Source: CSP1-8 sp049688015
GTDB taxonomy: Bacteria > Desulfobacterota > Deferrimicrobia > Deferrimicrobiales > Deferrimicrobiaceae
Reading direction: 5' to 3'
NCBI GenBank assembly: GCA_049688015.1
Contig: JBAVJZ010000058.1
Location: 1-9,487, forward strand
Length of the DNA: 9,487 nucleotides
Below the pieces are notes generated by a model. It did not search any database. It was given only the letters and a program-made list of their open reading frames with translations, and was not told where the DNA came from. The number at the start of each line of letters is the position of its first letter. The stretch's first letter is position 1. Positions 1 through 6,067 of this stretch are shown here, piece by piece. The position numbers and the translations under genes are program-made.

Positions 1-164
1 TGACCGTCTCCACCGAGGAAACCCCGGTGCGATTCCTCCTCGCGTCGGGGAAGCCGATCGGCGAGCGGGTGGCCTGGTACGGGCCCATCGTCATGAACTC
101 CCGGGAGGAGCTCCGGATCGCCTTTGAGGAGTACTCCGCGGGGACGTTCATCAAGCATAGCTGA
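1..164 (+). CDS. Pirin family protein, C-terminal fragment (5' end outside window)
   Basis: The first complete codon is at 3 and the frame closes with TGA at 162-164, giving about 53 residues of a C-terminus. The fragment carries the typical pirin ending: a 'LLASGKPIGE' strand, then 'WYGPIVMNSREEL', then an acidic helix and the final 'GTFIKHS'. Pirins are cupin-fold, metal-binding proteins; some members have quercetin 2,3-dioxygenase activity in vitro, and the cellular role is usually unknown. The metal site of pirins lies in the N-terminal cupin, which is not in the window, so catalytic competence cannot be judged. The gene converges with the cytochrome gene that ends at 275, with a G/C-rich hairpin between them. 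Nearby, beyond the cytochrome, is another non-haem-metal dioxygenase (ygiD type). The family call rests on recalled motifs and is fairly secure; a specific substrate cannot be given. Confidence 0.85.
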   Translation, partial: TVSTEETPVRFLLASGKPIGERVAWYGPIVMNSREELRIAFEEYSAGTFIKHS

Positions 165-209
165 CGCATCACTCGCGAGAATCTCGCAAGGCCTTTGTTT
201 ACAACGGAT

Positions 210-239
210 GGGGGGGCACCTGCTCTTCAGTGCCCCCTC
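210..239. terminator. Intergenic hairpin between convergent genes (possible terminator)
   Basis: A 10-bp stem (210-219 with 230-239, one G-T pair) encloses a 10-nt loop; the core is GGGGGGCAC pairing with GTGCCCCCT. It lies between the stop of the pirin gene (164) and the stop of the convergent cytochrome gene (275), where a shared terminator is expected. Neither strand has a T-run after the stem, so it is not a canonical intrinsic terminator. It may instead act as a 3'-end stabiliser or need Rho. Confidence 0.5.
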
Positions 240-274
240 CAACCGTTCGGTAAATATCTAAACCATTTCTTGCC

Positions 275-805
275 CTATTTACGATACCCTTTGGGAGGGG
301 AGGGAAATAATGCATAAGGGGTTTTCGGTTCCTGATCCGGCGGCACGTACGCCGGAGCGGCCTCCCCGTCCGGACCAAGGTATCGGATGAATTGATAGAT
401 GGCCTTCAAATCCTCCGCATGCATCTTGTTCAGATTGAACCACGGCATCGGCGGTCTGGTCTTGAGGGTTCGCGCGGCCGCCACCCATTGAGCCTCCGTC
501 ATCGAATTGCCGAAAAGCCGTAAGTTGGCCGCGTACGTCGTTCCCCATGGCCCGCGCCATCCGAACCGGTCACCCGTGAGCCACAGATTTTCCGCAACCT
601 TTCCCTCCGAAAGCAGGTATCCCGGTGTGTGGCAGTCGTTGCACCCGGAAACCATCGACAGATAGCGCCCCCGATCCACCTGCTTCATGTCGAAACCCGC
701 AGCATGTTTTTTCGGGGCAGCCATGTCTGCATGAGCCCATTCGATGAGGGAGAATCCAAAGATCACCATGACCAGTAATAGAACGATCCTGCGCGTCAGA
801 TCCAT
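275..805 (-). CDS. Exported mono-haem c-type cytochrome
   Basis: The product is a 176-residue class I-like cytochrome c that should act as an electron carrier in the periplasm. Residues 1-26 form a signal peptide: basic MDLTRR, a long hydrophobic core, and an AHA cleavage site before D27. A single haem-attachment motif CNDCH lies at 55-59 (H59 proximal ligand). M120 in 'RPPMPWF' is the likely distal ligand; the helix 'AEDLKAIYQFIRYLG' after it is typical of the family. The tail is proline-rich. I chose the ATG at 805 because an AGGAGGG sequence sits about 9 nt upstream and a signal peptide begins at once; the open frame continues upstream to 1114, but that part looks non-coding. The partner oxidase or dehydrogenase is not evident: neighbours are pirin (convergent) and a ygiD-type dioxygenase upstream on the same strand, 232 nt away. 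Confident for cytochrome c, not for role. Confidence 0.88.
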   Translation of the reverse strand: MDLTRRIVLLLVMVIFGFSLIEWAHADMAAPKKHAAGFDMKQVDRGRYLSMVSGCNDCHTPGYLLSEGKVAENLWLTGDRFGWRGPWGTTYAANLRLFGNSMTEAQWVAAARTLKTRPPMPWFNLNKMHAEDLKAIYQFIRYLGPDGEAAPAYVPPDQEPKTPYALFPSPPKGYRK

Positions 806-995
806 TTCGGCATCCCTCCTCTTTTGGCTATGACATTTCCGGATGCATGACAATTGCCATTGGCCGTTGAGCGACAGGTTATCCATAGGCGGCTGCCGGA
901 CACTGCGGGGCTTCCTGACCGTATCGTTCTCGCGAAGGAGGGGTTGGGACCCAATCATTGATATAAAAAGACAATAGCACGGCAGGCCTGAGGCG

Positions 996-1023
996 TTAAT
1001 AATTCCATCACCGCGTTCGTCAA
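996..1023 (-). promoter_or_regulatory. Possible sigma70-type promoter for the cytochrome gene
   Basis: On the - strand a TTGACG hexamer (1018-1023) is followed after 16 nt by TATTAA (996-1001). It lies just after the stop codon of the upstream dioxygenase gene and would give a long leader of about 185 nt before the cytochrome start at 805. The -35 match is good and the -10 fair. Such matches arise by chance, so this is only a candidate. Confidence 0.3.
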
Positions 1024-1037
1024 CAGCCGCCCCGGGC

Positions 1038-1817
1038 TCATCCCATCCAAACAGCGAGCATGGACACCGAGCCGCCGTCCACTCCCTCGACCGGAAAACG
1101 GATCGGGTCTCCATCCCGCCGGAGAGCGATCACATAAATCAGAGGCAGATAGTGATCGGGCGTGGGAATGGCCAGCGCCGCGTCGTCTCCAATCGTCTCG
1201 TAGGCAACCAGCGGTCCGTCGTCGCCCGCAAGTAATAGTTCGCGGGCTTTTCTTTCGAATCGCACGGCCCATTCGAAGGGTTCCGCCCCATGACGCCCCC
1301 ACGAATAGGCGTGCAGGTTGTGAACGAGATTGCCGCTTCCGAGAATCAAGACCCCTTCGTCGCGCAGCGGCGCAAGTCGTTTCCCGACTTCATAGTGGTA
1401 TGCCGCCGGTTGGCGCCCGTCGATGCTTAGCTGCACTACCGGAATGTCGGCCCGGGGGAACACATGACGCAGCACGGTCCATGTCCCGTGATCCAGCCCC
1501 CAGCTGCTGTCGGGGCTGACGGAGATCGGCGCAAGCAAGCTCCGGACACGATCCGCAAGAGCCGGATCGCCCGGCGCCGGGTAGTTGATCCGGTACAGTT
1601 CCTTCGGAAAGCCGCCGAAATCGTGGATCGTTCGGGGAGAGCTCATCGCCGTCACCGAAGTCCCGGGGATGTACCAGTGGGCGGAGATGGAGAGGACGGT
1701 GGTCGGCCGCGGGACTTCCCTGCCGATAGCCGCCCAACCTCGCGTATATGCGTTATCCAGCAATGCGTTCATCGGGTTGCCGTGTCCGATGAAGATGGCA
1801 GGGATCTGTTTTGTCAA
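1038..1817 (-). CDS. ygiD: 4,5-DOPA dioxygenase extradiol-type enzyme (YgiD / class III extradiol dioxygenase)
   Basis: The product is a 259-residue member of the LigB-like class III extradiol dioxygenases, very close in layout to E. coli YgiD. The metal ligands expected for this family are all visible: H12 in 'GHGNPMN', H47 in 'SAHWY', H166 in 'SGNLVHNL' and H222 in 'TPDHYLP', plus the conserved H110 in 'GLDHGTW'. Other shared blocks are 'TIHDFGGFP' and the C-terminal 'PVEGVDGGSVSML'. YgiD cleaves DOPA-type catechols in vitro; the physiological substrate in bacteria is generally unknown. I place the start at TTG 1817 because GGAGGA lies 3 nt upstream and the protein then begins 'TKQIPAIF', as in homologues. 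The upstream ATG at 1850 lacks a Shine-Dalgarno. Upstream is a divergent SYLF gene; downstream on the same strand is a cytochrome c gene, and a pirin lies just beyond. Confidence 0.93.
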   Translation of the reverse strand: MTKQIPAIFIGHGNPMNALLDNAYTRGWAAIGREVPRPTTVLSISAHWYIPGTSVTAMSSPRTIHDFGGFPKELYRINYPAPGDPALADRVRSLLAPISVSPDSSWGLDHGTWTVLRHVFPRADIPVVQLSIDGRQPAAYHYEVGKRLAPLRDEGVLILGSGNLVHNLHAYSWGRHGAEPFEWAVRFERKARELLLAGDDGPLVAYETIGDDAALAIPTPDHYLPLIYVIALRRDGDPIRFPVEGVDGGSVSMLAVWMG

Positions 1818-2153
1818 TAGTCCTCCCCTCCCGCTGGGGTGCCTCACCATACGAGTGTACACGAATGGATTTCGTTTCTGCGGACGTCCCCCTCCCATTG
1901 GGCGCGAGAGAAAGATATTTCTGATTCTCCGGGCCCGGTTCCTGCATCCAAGATAAGAATTCCACATCTTGGGATAGAATCCTGGTACACGGATGAAGCA
2001 GGATGCGGATCGGGATCATCGGGGCGGGAACGCAGGAGGCCCGCAAGGAACATGAGAAGTCCCGGATACGGGTCGAAGCGAAGGCAAACCATCCCGCGGT
2101 GGCACCCTCGCTCCCACCTGCCGGGGAAAACGCACGTAGAGGAGGTCAAGCGG
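1818..2153. other. Divergent intergenic region (336 nt)
   Basis: This spacer separates the starts of the - strand dioxygenase gene (TTG 1817) and the + strand SYLF gene (ATG 2154). It must carry control sequences for both. The clearest structure is an inverted repeat at 1948-1972, followed immediately by TAGAAT at 1975-1980, which could be a -10 element on the + strand; I see no matching -35 box. Open frames crossing the region on both strands lack ribosome binding sites and family-like sequence, so I do not call genes here. Confidence 0.55.
1948..1972. promoter_or_regulatory. Operator-like inverted repeat in divergent spacer
   Basis: Perfect 7-bp arms CCAAGAT (1948-1954) and ATCTTGG (1966-1972) are separated by 11 nt. 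With one bulged base the symmetry extends outward to ATCC...GGGAT. It abuts a possible -10 hexamer (TAGAAT, 1975-1980). Its position between divergent genes suits a regulator binding site, but no regulator gene is in the window and the repeat could be fortuitous. Confidence 0.35.
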
Positions 2154-2735
2154 ATGAGAGAACGGACTGGTACGGTTCGGGTCGGGGGAATGCGATACGC
2201 CCTGTGCACAATCCTGGGGGCTATCCTGCTTGCGACGATCCCCGCAGGGGCGTCGTTTGCCAAGTCGCCCCGGGAGATCGACACGAGCGTCGACGTCTGC
2301 CTGGAGCGGTTTTACAAGCAGGTGAAAGGGGCGAAGGAGTTCGCCAAGGGGGCGAAGGGTCTTCTCGTGATGCCGAATGTCGTTAAAGCGGGATTCTTCG
2401 TCGGCGGGCAATACGGAGAAGGGGCACTGCGGGTCGGGGGAAAAACGAATGGGTACTACAACCTCGTCGCCGGGTCCTTCGGGCTCACGTTCGGCGGCCA
2501 GTCCCAGGATATCATCATCGCTTTCATGACCGAGGAGGCGCTGAAGCAGTTCCAGGGGAGCGAGGGATGGGAGGCCGGGGTCGACGCGAACGTCGCGATG
2601 GTCAATGTAGGAGCCGGGGGCAACATCGACACCACCACGGCACGGAATCCGGTTGTCGGATTCGTTTTCGACACAAAGGGCTTGATGGCGGACATCTCCT
2701 TGAAGGGAGCGAAGTTCACGAAGCTGAAGAAGTAA
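2154..2735 (+). CDS. Exported SYLF/YSC84-domain (lipid-binding) protein
   Basis: The product is 193 residues long. Residues 1-36 form a signal peptide (basic N-terminus, hydrophobic 'CTILGAILLATIP', and an ASFA site before K37). The remainder is a SYLF (YSC84, DUF500) domain: 'AKGLLVMPNVVKAGFFVGG' at about 67-85, then 'YYNLVAGSFGLTFGGQ' near 101-116, 'DIIIAFMTEEAL' at 119-130, 'VAMVNVGAGG' at 147-156 and 'PVVGFVFDTKGLMADISLKGA' near the end. Eukaryotic SYLF proteins bind phosphoinositides; bacterial exported forms are common but largely uncharacterised and are thought to act in the envelope. The start at ATG 2154 has AGAGGAGG 7-8 nt upstream; an internal ATG at 2190 would give a shorter signal peptide and is possible. 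It appears to be a single-gene unit: divergent promoter region before it and a strong intrinsic terminator 45 nt after its stop. Confidence 0.93.
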   Translation: MRERTGTVRVGGMRYALCTILGAILLATIPAGASFAKSPREIDTSVDVCLERFYKQVKGAKEFAKGAKGLLVMPNVVKAGFFVGGQYGEGALRVGGKTNGYYNLVAGSFGLTFGGQSQDIIIAFMTEEALKQFQGSEGWEAGVDANVAMVNVGAGGNIDTTTARNPVVGFVFDTKGLMADISLKGAKFTKLKK

Positions 2736-2779
2736 CCAGTTGGTATGAAATCGGGGAGTTTGTCGGAACAAAAACAGCA

Positions 2780-2807
2780 GGGGGCCGCAATAATCGGCCC
2801 CCTTTTT
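2780..2807. terminator. Strong intrinsic terminator, readable on both strands
   Basis: An 8-bp perfect stem, GGGGGCCG (2780-2787) with CGGCCCCC (2795-2802), encloses a 7-nt loop and is followed on + by TTTTT (2803-2807). It terminates the SYLF gene 45 nt after its stop. On the - strand the same stem is followed, after TGCTG, by another TTTTT, so it may also stop transcription arriving from the right. That would suit a - strand gene ending at 2845. Confidence 0.92.
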
Positions 2808-2844
2808 CACGGAAAGACACCTGTTTTTTGGAACGCCCGACCTG

Positions 2845-3036
2845 TCATTGGCGTGTCAGCTCTACACCCTCGTAGTAGAAGGAGAAATCTCCCGTCGGGG
2901 TGTTCAATACAAAAGCCCACTCCATATCCCCTAGCCATGTCCCGCCCACGCGAGCGATTCGCCCCCGGGCAGATATCACGGGAAATTCGCGAAGCGGCAT
3001 GCTCGTTCCGTGGTAGCATGGTATGCAGATTTCCAT
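2845..3036 (-). CDS. Possible small protein of unknown function
   Basis: An open frame of 63 residues from ATG 3036 (or 51 residues from ATG 3000, 'MPLREFPV') runs to TGA at 2845. I do not recognise a family. The composition looks protein-like: a mixed basic stretch 'ARGRIARVGG', then 'WLGDMEWAFVLNTPTGDF' and 'SFYYEGVELTRQ', which resembles a small beta-strand domain. Neither start has a clear Shine-Dalgarno, which counts against it. In favour, it would end 38 nt before the terminator at 2780-2807, which also has a T-run on the - strand, and it fills an otherwise empty gap between two + strand genes. If real it is convergent with the SYLF gene and divergent from the lipoprotein gene, whose start lies only 22-58 nt away. 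Moderate to low confidence. Confidence 0.35.
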   Translation of the reverse strand: MEICIPCYHGTSMPLREFPVISARGRIARVGGTWLGDMEWAFVLNTPTGDFSFYYEGVELTRQ

Positions 3037-3057
3037 TTGATTTCAGGAGAGGCCGCG

Positions 3058-3561
3058 ATGAACGTCGTGTGGAAAACTGTGGCTATCGTGTCTGTCCTTG
3101 CTCTTACGGGTTGTGCGGGTAGCATGTCGGGGAACACCTACTCCCGCGAGCGGGCCCAGAAGGTCCAGACGGTCGAGTACGGGAAGGTCTTGGAAGTCCG
3201 GCAAGTCCAGATCGAGGGGACGAAATCCGGGGTCGGCGCCCTTGCGGGCGGCGCGCTCGGCGGCGCATTGGGAAGTGGCATCGGAAGGGGCGCCGGTACC
3301 ACCATCGCCGTGGTCGGCGGCGCGATCGCCGGTGCGGCGGGGGGAGCGGTGGCGGAAGAGGCCGTCACGAAGCAGCCCGGCCTCGAAGTCACCGTACGGT
3401 TGGACAGCGGGCAGACCCTTTCCCTGGTGCAGGGGATCGACCCGCCGGTCCAGTTCGGGGATCGGGTCAAGCTGATGCGAAACCCCGACGGGTCGGCCCG
3501 CGTGATCCCGATATTCCCGGGGGAGCCCACGGGAGCTCCCGCGGAGTATCCTCCCCGCTGA
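3058..3561 (+). CDS. SlyB-like glycine-zipper outer-membrane lipoprotein
   Basis: The product is a 167-residue lipoprotein precursor. A short signal peptide ends in the lipobox LTGC, with C19 the lipid-modified residue followed by AGS, which favours outer-membrane delivery. Residues ~40-54 ('EYGKVLEVRQVQIEG') are the SlyB/Pcp-type segment before the zipper. Residues ~57-99 are a glycine-zipper double-helix segment: 'GALAGGALGGALGSGIG', then a TT turn, then 'VVGGAIAGAAGGAVAEE'. A C-terminal beta region follows ('LEVTVRLDSGQTLSLVQG', then 'FGDRVKLMRN') and a proline-rich tail. SlyB-type proteins support outer-membrane integrity and are often stress-induced. The ATG at 3058 has AGGAGAGG about 7 nt upstream; the open frame upstream of it is not needed. 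The gene stands alone on +; no intrinsic terminator is obvious immediately downstream. A perfect 10-bp palindrome (3531-3540) inside its 3' end is probably just codon-driven. Confidence 0.9.
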   Translation: MNVVWKTVAIVSVLALTGCAGSMSGNTYSRERAQKVQTVEYGKVLEVRQVQIEGTKSGVGALAGGALGGALGSGIGRGAGTTIAVVGGAIAGAAGGAVAEEAVTKQPGLEVTVRLDSGQTLSLVQGIDPPVQFGDRVKLMRNPDGSARVIPIFPGEPTGAPAEYPPR

Positions 3562-3899
3562 CCGTCACTTCTCCCGCAGAAGCACCCCGCCGCGCTACGC
3601 TGGCGGCTTTCCCCCCGAGATCGCACTGTAGGTCCTCGCAGGGCGCGAGGTTTGCGGTCTGCCAGGTCGCTCGAACCCACACGGGATTCCCCACCACCCT
3701 GACCTCTCCCACCCGGGCGGTCCCTGCGCCATACAAAGCTCCCATTTCCACCGAAAAGCTCCCGCCGGCCCCCGTATTCCTGGAAGAACTCCCTGAGCCT
3801 ACCACGCAGCACCGTAGCGGTTATCGCCTGGTTGTCGATCACGGAATAGGTGATCCTGTACGCGGAACCTTTGCCCAACTGCCCAGGTTCAAAGAGGAT
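3560..3899 (-). pseudogene. Possible decayed, frameshifted coding remnant
   Basis: On the - strand the frame opening right after a stop at 3900-3902 reads protein-like ('ILFEPGQLGKGSAYRITY', then 'SVIDNQAITATVLRGRL', then 'REFFQEYGG') down to about 3765. It then becomes arginine/glycine-rich and implausible. The neighbouring frame becomes protein-like at that point ('GGSFSVEMGALYGAG', 'VGNPVWVRATWQTANLAP', 'CEDLQCDLGGKAASV') down to about 3570. Joining the two frames near 3760-3775 would give a continuous ~105-residue segment. There is no start with a Shine-Dalgarno, and the second frame runs on into the antisense of the lipoprotein gene without a stop. This suggests a fragment of a lost gene rather than a functional one. 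I do not recognise the family, and the signal is only the look of the translation, so confidence is low. Confidence 0.28.
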
Positions 3900-4091
3900 T
3901 TAGACTGATATCTTCTTGTCCCGGCTACCGATATTCTCACCGGACCGGGCGCGACCGTAACGGTAACGGCATCAACCCATTCCGGACCATTCTAAGGCGG
4001 CAGGTCAATCCATAGACGTTCGCAATTTCAAGGGATGCGAAACAGCGGCTTGAACCGGTTCATCTTACTGAAAAGGAACAGGAGAAATGAT
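3562..4091. other. Gene-poor spacer (530 nt)
   Basis: This stretch lies between the lipoprotein stop and the DUF4395 start. Besides the possible remnant at 3560-3899, the segment 3900-4091 holds a short symmetric element ACCGT-A-ACGGT at 3954-3964, with a further GTAACGG copy next to it. I find no convincing promoter boxes, terminator or intact gene there. The region before 4092 must contain the expression signals of the DUF4395 gene. Confidence 0.5.
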
Positions 4092-4611
4092 ATGGAAGGG
4101 AATGGGAAGAACTACCACGCCGAGCGGAATTTCATTCTTCAACAGGGGTTGTCCGCGCCCCCGGCCGAAAGCTGTCCCCTGCGGTTATCCGCGCTCATGT
4201 TCCAGCCACGGATTGTCGGAACCGTGGTGCTCGCTGCGGTCCTGCTCCAGTCGCCCGCGATCTTCCTGGCATTGTCAGGAGTTCTCTGGTGGAGCGCACT
4301 GTTTCCCCGGTGGAACCCCTTCGACGCCCTCTACAACCGCACCTTCGGCGCACGGCCGGCGGCGCTTCGACTGTCCGCGGCGCCGGCACCCCGCCGGTTT
4401 TCGCAAGGCATGGCCGGTTCCTTCGCCCTGGCGATCGGAGGATCGCTCCTTTTCGGCTGGACCCTCGGCTTCTATCCTGGAGGCATTGATGCTGGGAGCG
4501 CTCGCCGCACTCGTTTTCGGCCGCTTCTGCCTGGGATCGTTCATCTTCCATCTCGTTCGCGGTCAGGGGGAGTTTGCGAGGAGCACCCTTCCGTGGCAAC
4601 GGGGACATTGA
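4092..4611 (+). pseudogene. DUF4395 membrane protein gene with a +1 frameshift
   Basis: Two overlapping frames together give one recognisable DUF4395 integral membrane protein of about 172 residues. The first frame, from ATG 4092, covers residues 1-127: 'FQPRIVGTVVLAAVLLQSP' (helix 1), 'FLALSGVLWWSALFPRWNPF' (helix 2), 'DALYNRTFGARP', then 'PAPRRFSQGMAGSFALAIGG' leading into helix 3. After 'GWTLGF' (about 4472) this frame turns into arginine/serine-rich nonsense. The frame one base later continues 'ILEALMLGALAALVFGRF', 'CLGSFIFHLVRGQGEFA' and ends 'LPWQRGH' at TGA 4609-4611, exactly the family's C-terminal half. Dropping one base near 4473 restores it. The ATG at 4092 has AGGAG 7 nt upstream; an overlapping ATG at 4087 is too close to that site and is in the other frame. 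The family function is unknown. The frameshift may be a real mutation or a sequencing or assembly error; no known slippery motif is present. Confidence 0.82.
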
Positions 4612-4620
4612 CACAGTGAC

Positions 4621-5970
4621 TCAACCGAACGTGCGTTCCATTTCCTTGCGGAAGACGACCGCGGGATCGGCCGCATTGTATTCGACATCATCCCAGCTCA
4701 GCTGTCCATGCGCGGAGATCTCGCGCTTGAGTTTGATGCCGTGGGCAAGACCGAGCGGCAGTCCGCCCGTACGCACCGACAGTTCGGCCGGCAGCAGCTT
4801 GCCGTAGACCGTGTACCCCCCTTCGCCGTCAAGCGTTTCTCCGGCAACGAGCCTACGTTTCGCGGTCGCGACGACATCGCCGCGCCAGTCGATAGCGGCA
4901 CCGGTGGCTTCGTTACGCAGGCCGACCGAGGCGACGCTGATGCCGAGTTCGAGGCCGATCGCATGGTAGGGCTTGTACAGTGCAGAGTAGCGGCCCGACG
5001 GGTCGGTGCTGAAGCCGTATTCACGGAAACAACGGCGGACGTAATCTTCCCCCTGCGGGCTCCCCGCGCGGAACGTGACATAGACGCCCCAGCGCAGGTC
5101 GCGGAACACCGGCCTGCCGTCCCGTTCCAGGCTCGAGATCACTTCCACCTGGCCGGCGTGATGCAGCCGGCCGCCATCCTCTCGCGGACACAGCAGCCGC
5201 GGCAGATCATCAACGCCGCATGGCGGAAAATGCAGACCTTCCGGGTCCGGAGTAAGCCCTGTGGCATTCGCGACCGCGGCCATTTCGATCGCGCTCTTCG
5301 TACCATCGAGAAATGAATTGAACATCTGCGCGTTGAAGTCGCCGGCGGCAACCGTTTCCGGCGAAAATCCGTAATACGGCCAGACCGTATCCGGTGTCGA
5401 CGTATGGTATACCGGAAGATACTTCGTTCCCTTGCCCGCGGCAACGACTTCGAAGCCGGCCGCACGGCACCAGTCGACCATTTCGCAGATCAGCGCCGGC
5501 TGATCACCGTAGGCAAGCGAGTAGACGACACCGGCCTCTGCCGCTTTTCTCGACAGCAGCGGGCCGGCCAGCGCATCGGCCTCTACATTCACCATCACCA
5601 CATGCTTGCGATGCGCAAAAGCGCCGAGTGCGTGCCGGATGCCGGCAGCCGGGTCGCCGGTGGCCTCGATGACGATATCGATCCCGGGCGCTGCGAGCAG
5701 GGCCTGCGCATCTTCGGTAAGGAACGTCGTGCCGCTCCGCACCGCTGCCGGGAAGGAGGTCGCGGCATACCGGTTTGCCGGCCAGCCCGTCCGGGCGAGC
5801 GAGCTCCGGGCGCGATCCGGCGACAGATCGGCAACGCCGGCAATATGAATGCCCGGCGTGTGTTTTGCCTGGGCCAGGTACATCGAACCGAACTTGCCTG
5901 CGCCGATCAAGCCGACGCGCAGCGGCCGGTTTTCCGCAGCCCGTTCGAGCAACATCCGGTAGAGATTCAT
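4621..5970 (-). CDS. DRL-like NAD(P)-dependent oxidoreductase (homoserine dehydrogenase-like, C-terminal SAF domain)
   Basis: The product is a 449-residue cytoplasmic enzyme. Residues ~17-130 form a Rossmann fold with nucleotide motif GAGKFG at 23-28, 'IDIVIEATGDP' at 97-107 and 'HVVMVNVEAD' at 123-132. The central catalytic part has 'YGDQPALICEMVDW' (154-167), 'AGKGTKYLP' (178-186), 'DGTKSAIEMAAVANATG' (222-238) and 'YKPYH' (332-336). Residues ~361-440 resemble an SAF domain ('GDVVATAKRRLVAGETLDG'). This arrangement is that of the family that includes Brucella DRL, a DXR-like enzyme making methylerythritol phosphate; most relatives have no assigned substrate, and several may act on other sugar phosphates or sugar acids. 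The ATG at 5970 has AGGGGGA about 5 nt upstream. It lies 97 nt after fabI on the same strand and may be co-transcribed; its stop is 9 nt from the convergent DUF4395 stop, with no terminator between. No kinase or transporter neighbour points to a substrate. Confidence 0.82.
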   Translation of the reverse strand: MNLYRMLLERAAENRPLRVGLIGAGKFGSMYLAQAKHTPGIHIAGVADLSPDRARSSLARTGWPANRYAATSFPAAVRSGTTFLTEDAQALLAAPGIDIVIEATGDPAAGIRHALGAFAHRKHVVMVNVEADALAGPLLSRKAAEAGVVYSLAYGDQPALICEMVDWCRAAGFEVVAAGKGTKYLPVYHTSTPDTVWPYYGFSPETVAAGDFNAQMFNSFLDGTKSAIEMAAVANATGLTPDPEGLHFPPCGVDDLPRLLCPREDGGRLHHAGQVEVISSLERDGRPVFRDLRWGVYVTFRAGSPQGEDYVRRCFREYGFSTDPSGRYSALYKPYHAIGLELGISVASVGLRNEATGAAIDWRGDVVATAKRRLVAGETLDGEGGYTVYGKLLPAELSVRTGGLPLGLAHGIKLKREISAHGQLSWDDVEYNAADPAVVFRKEMERTFG

Positions 5971-6067
5971 TGCATTCCCCCTGAACAGGGAAACTCCCGA
6001 AAGGATCCCTTCCTCCCCGCGTGTGTTTCCGCACGGGGATATCTGCTGTGCTGTCCCGTCAAACGCT

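Noticed and set aside
1839..2153. Extended N-terminus of the SYLF gene starting at 1839
   Set aside because: The extension has no protein-like character, and a signal peptide plus AGAGGAGG marks the start at 2154.
2016..2810. 264-codon - strand open frame
   Set aside because: It is the antisense of the SYLF gene and crosses the strong terminator at 2780-2807; no ribosome binding site or recognisable motif.
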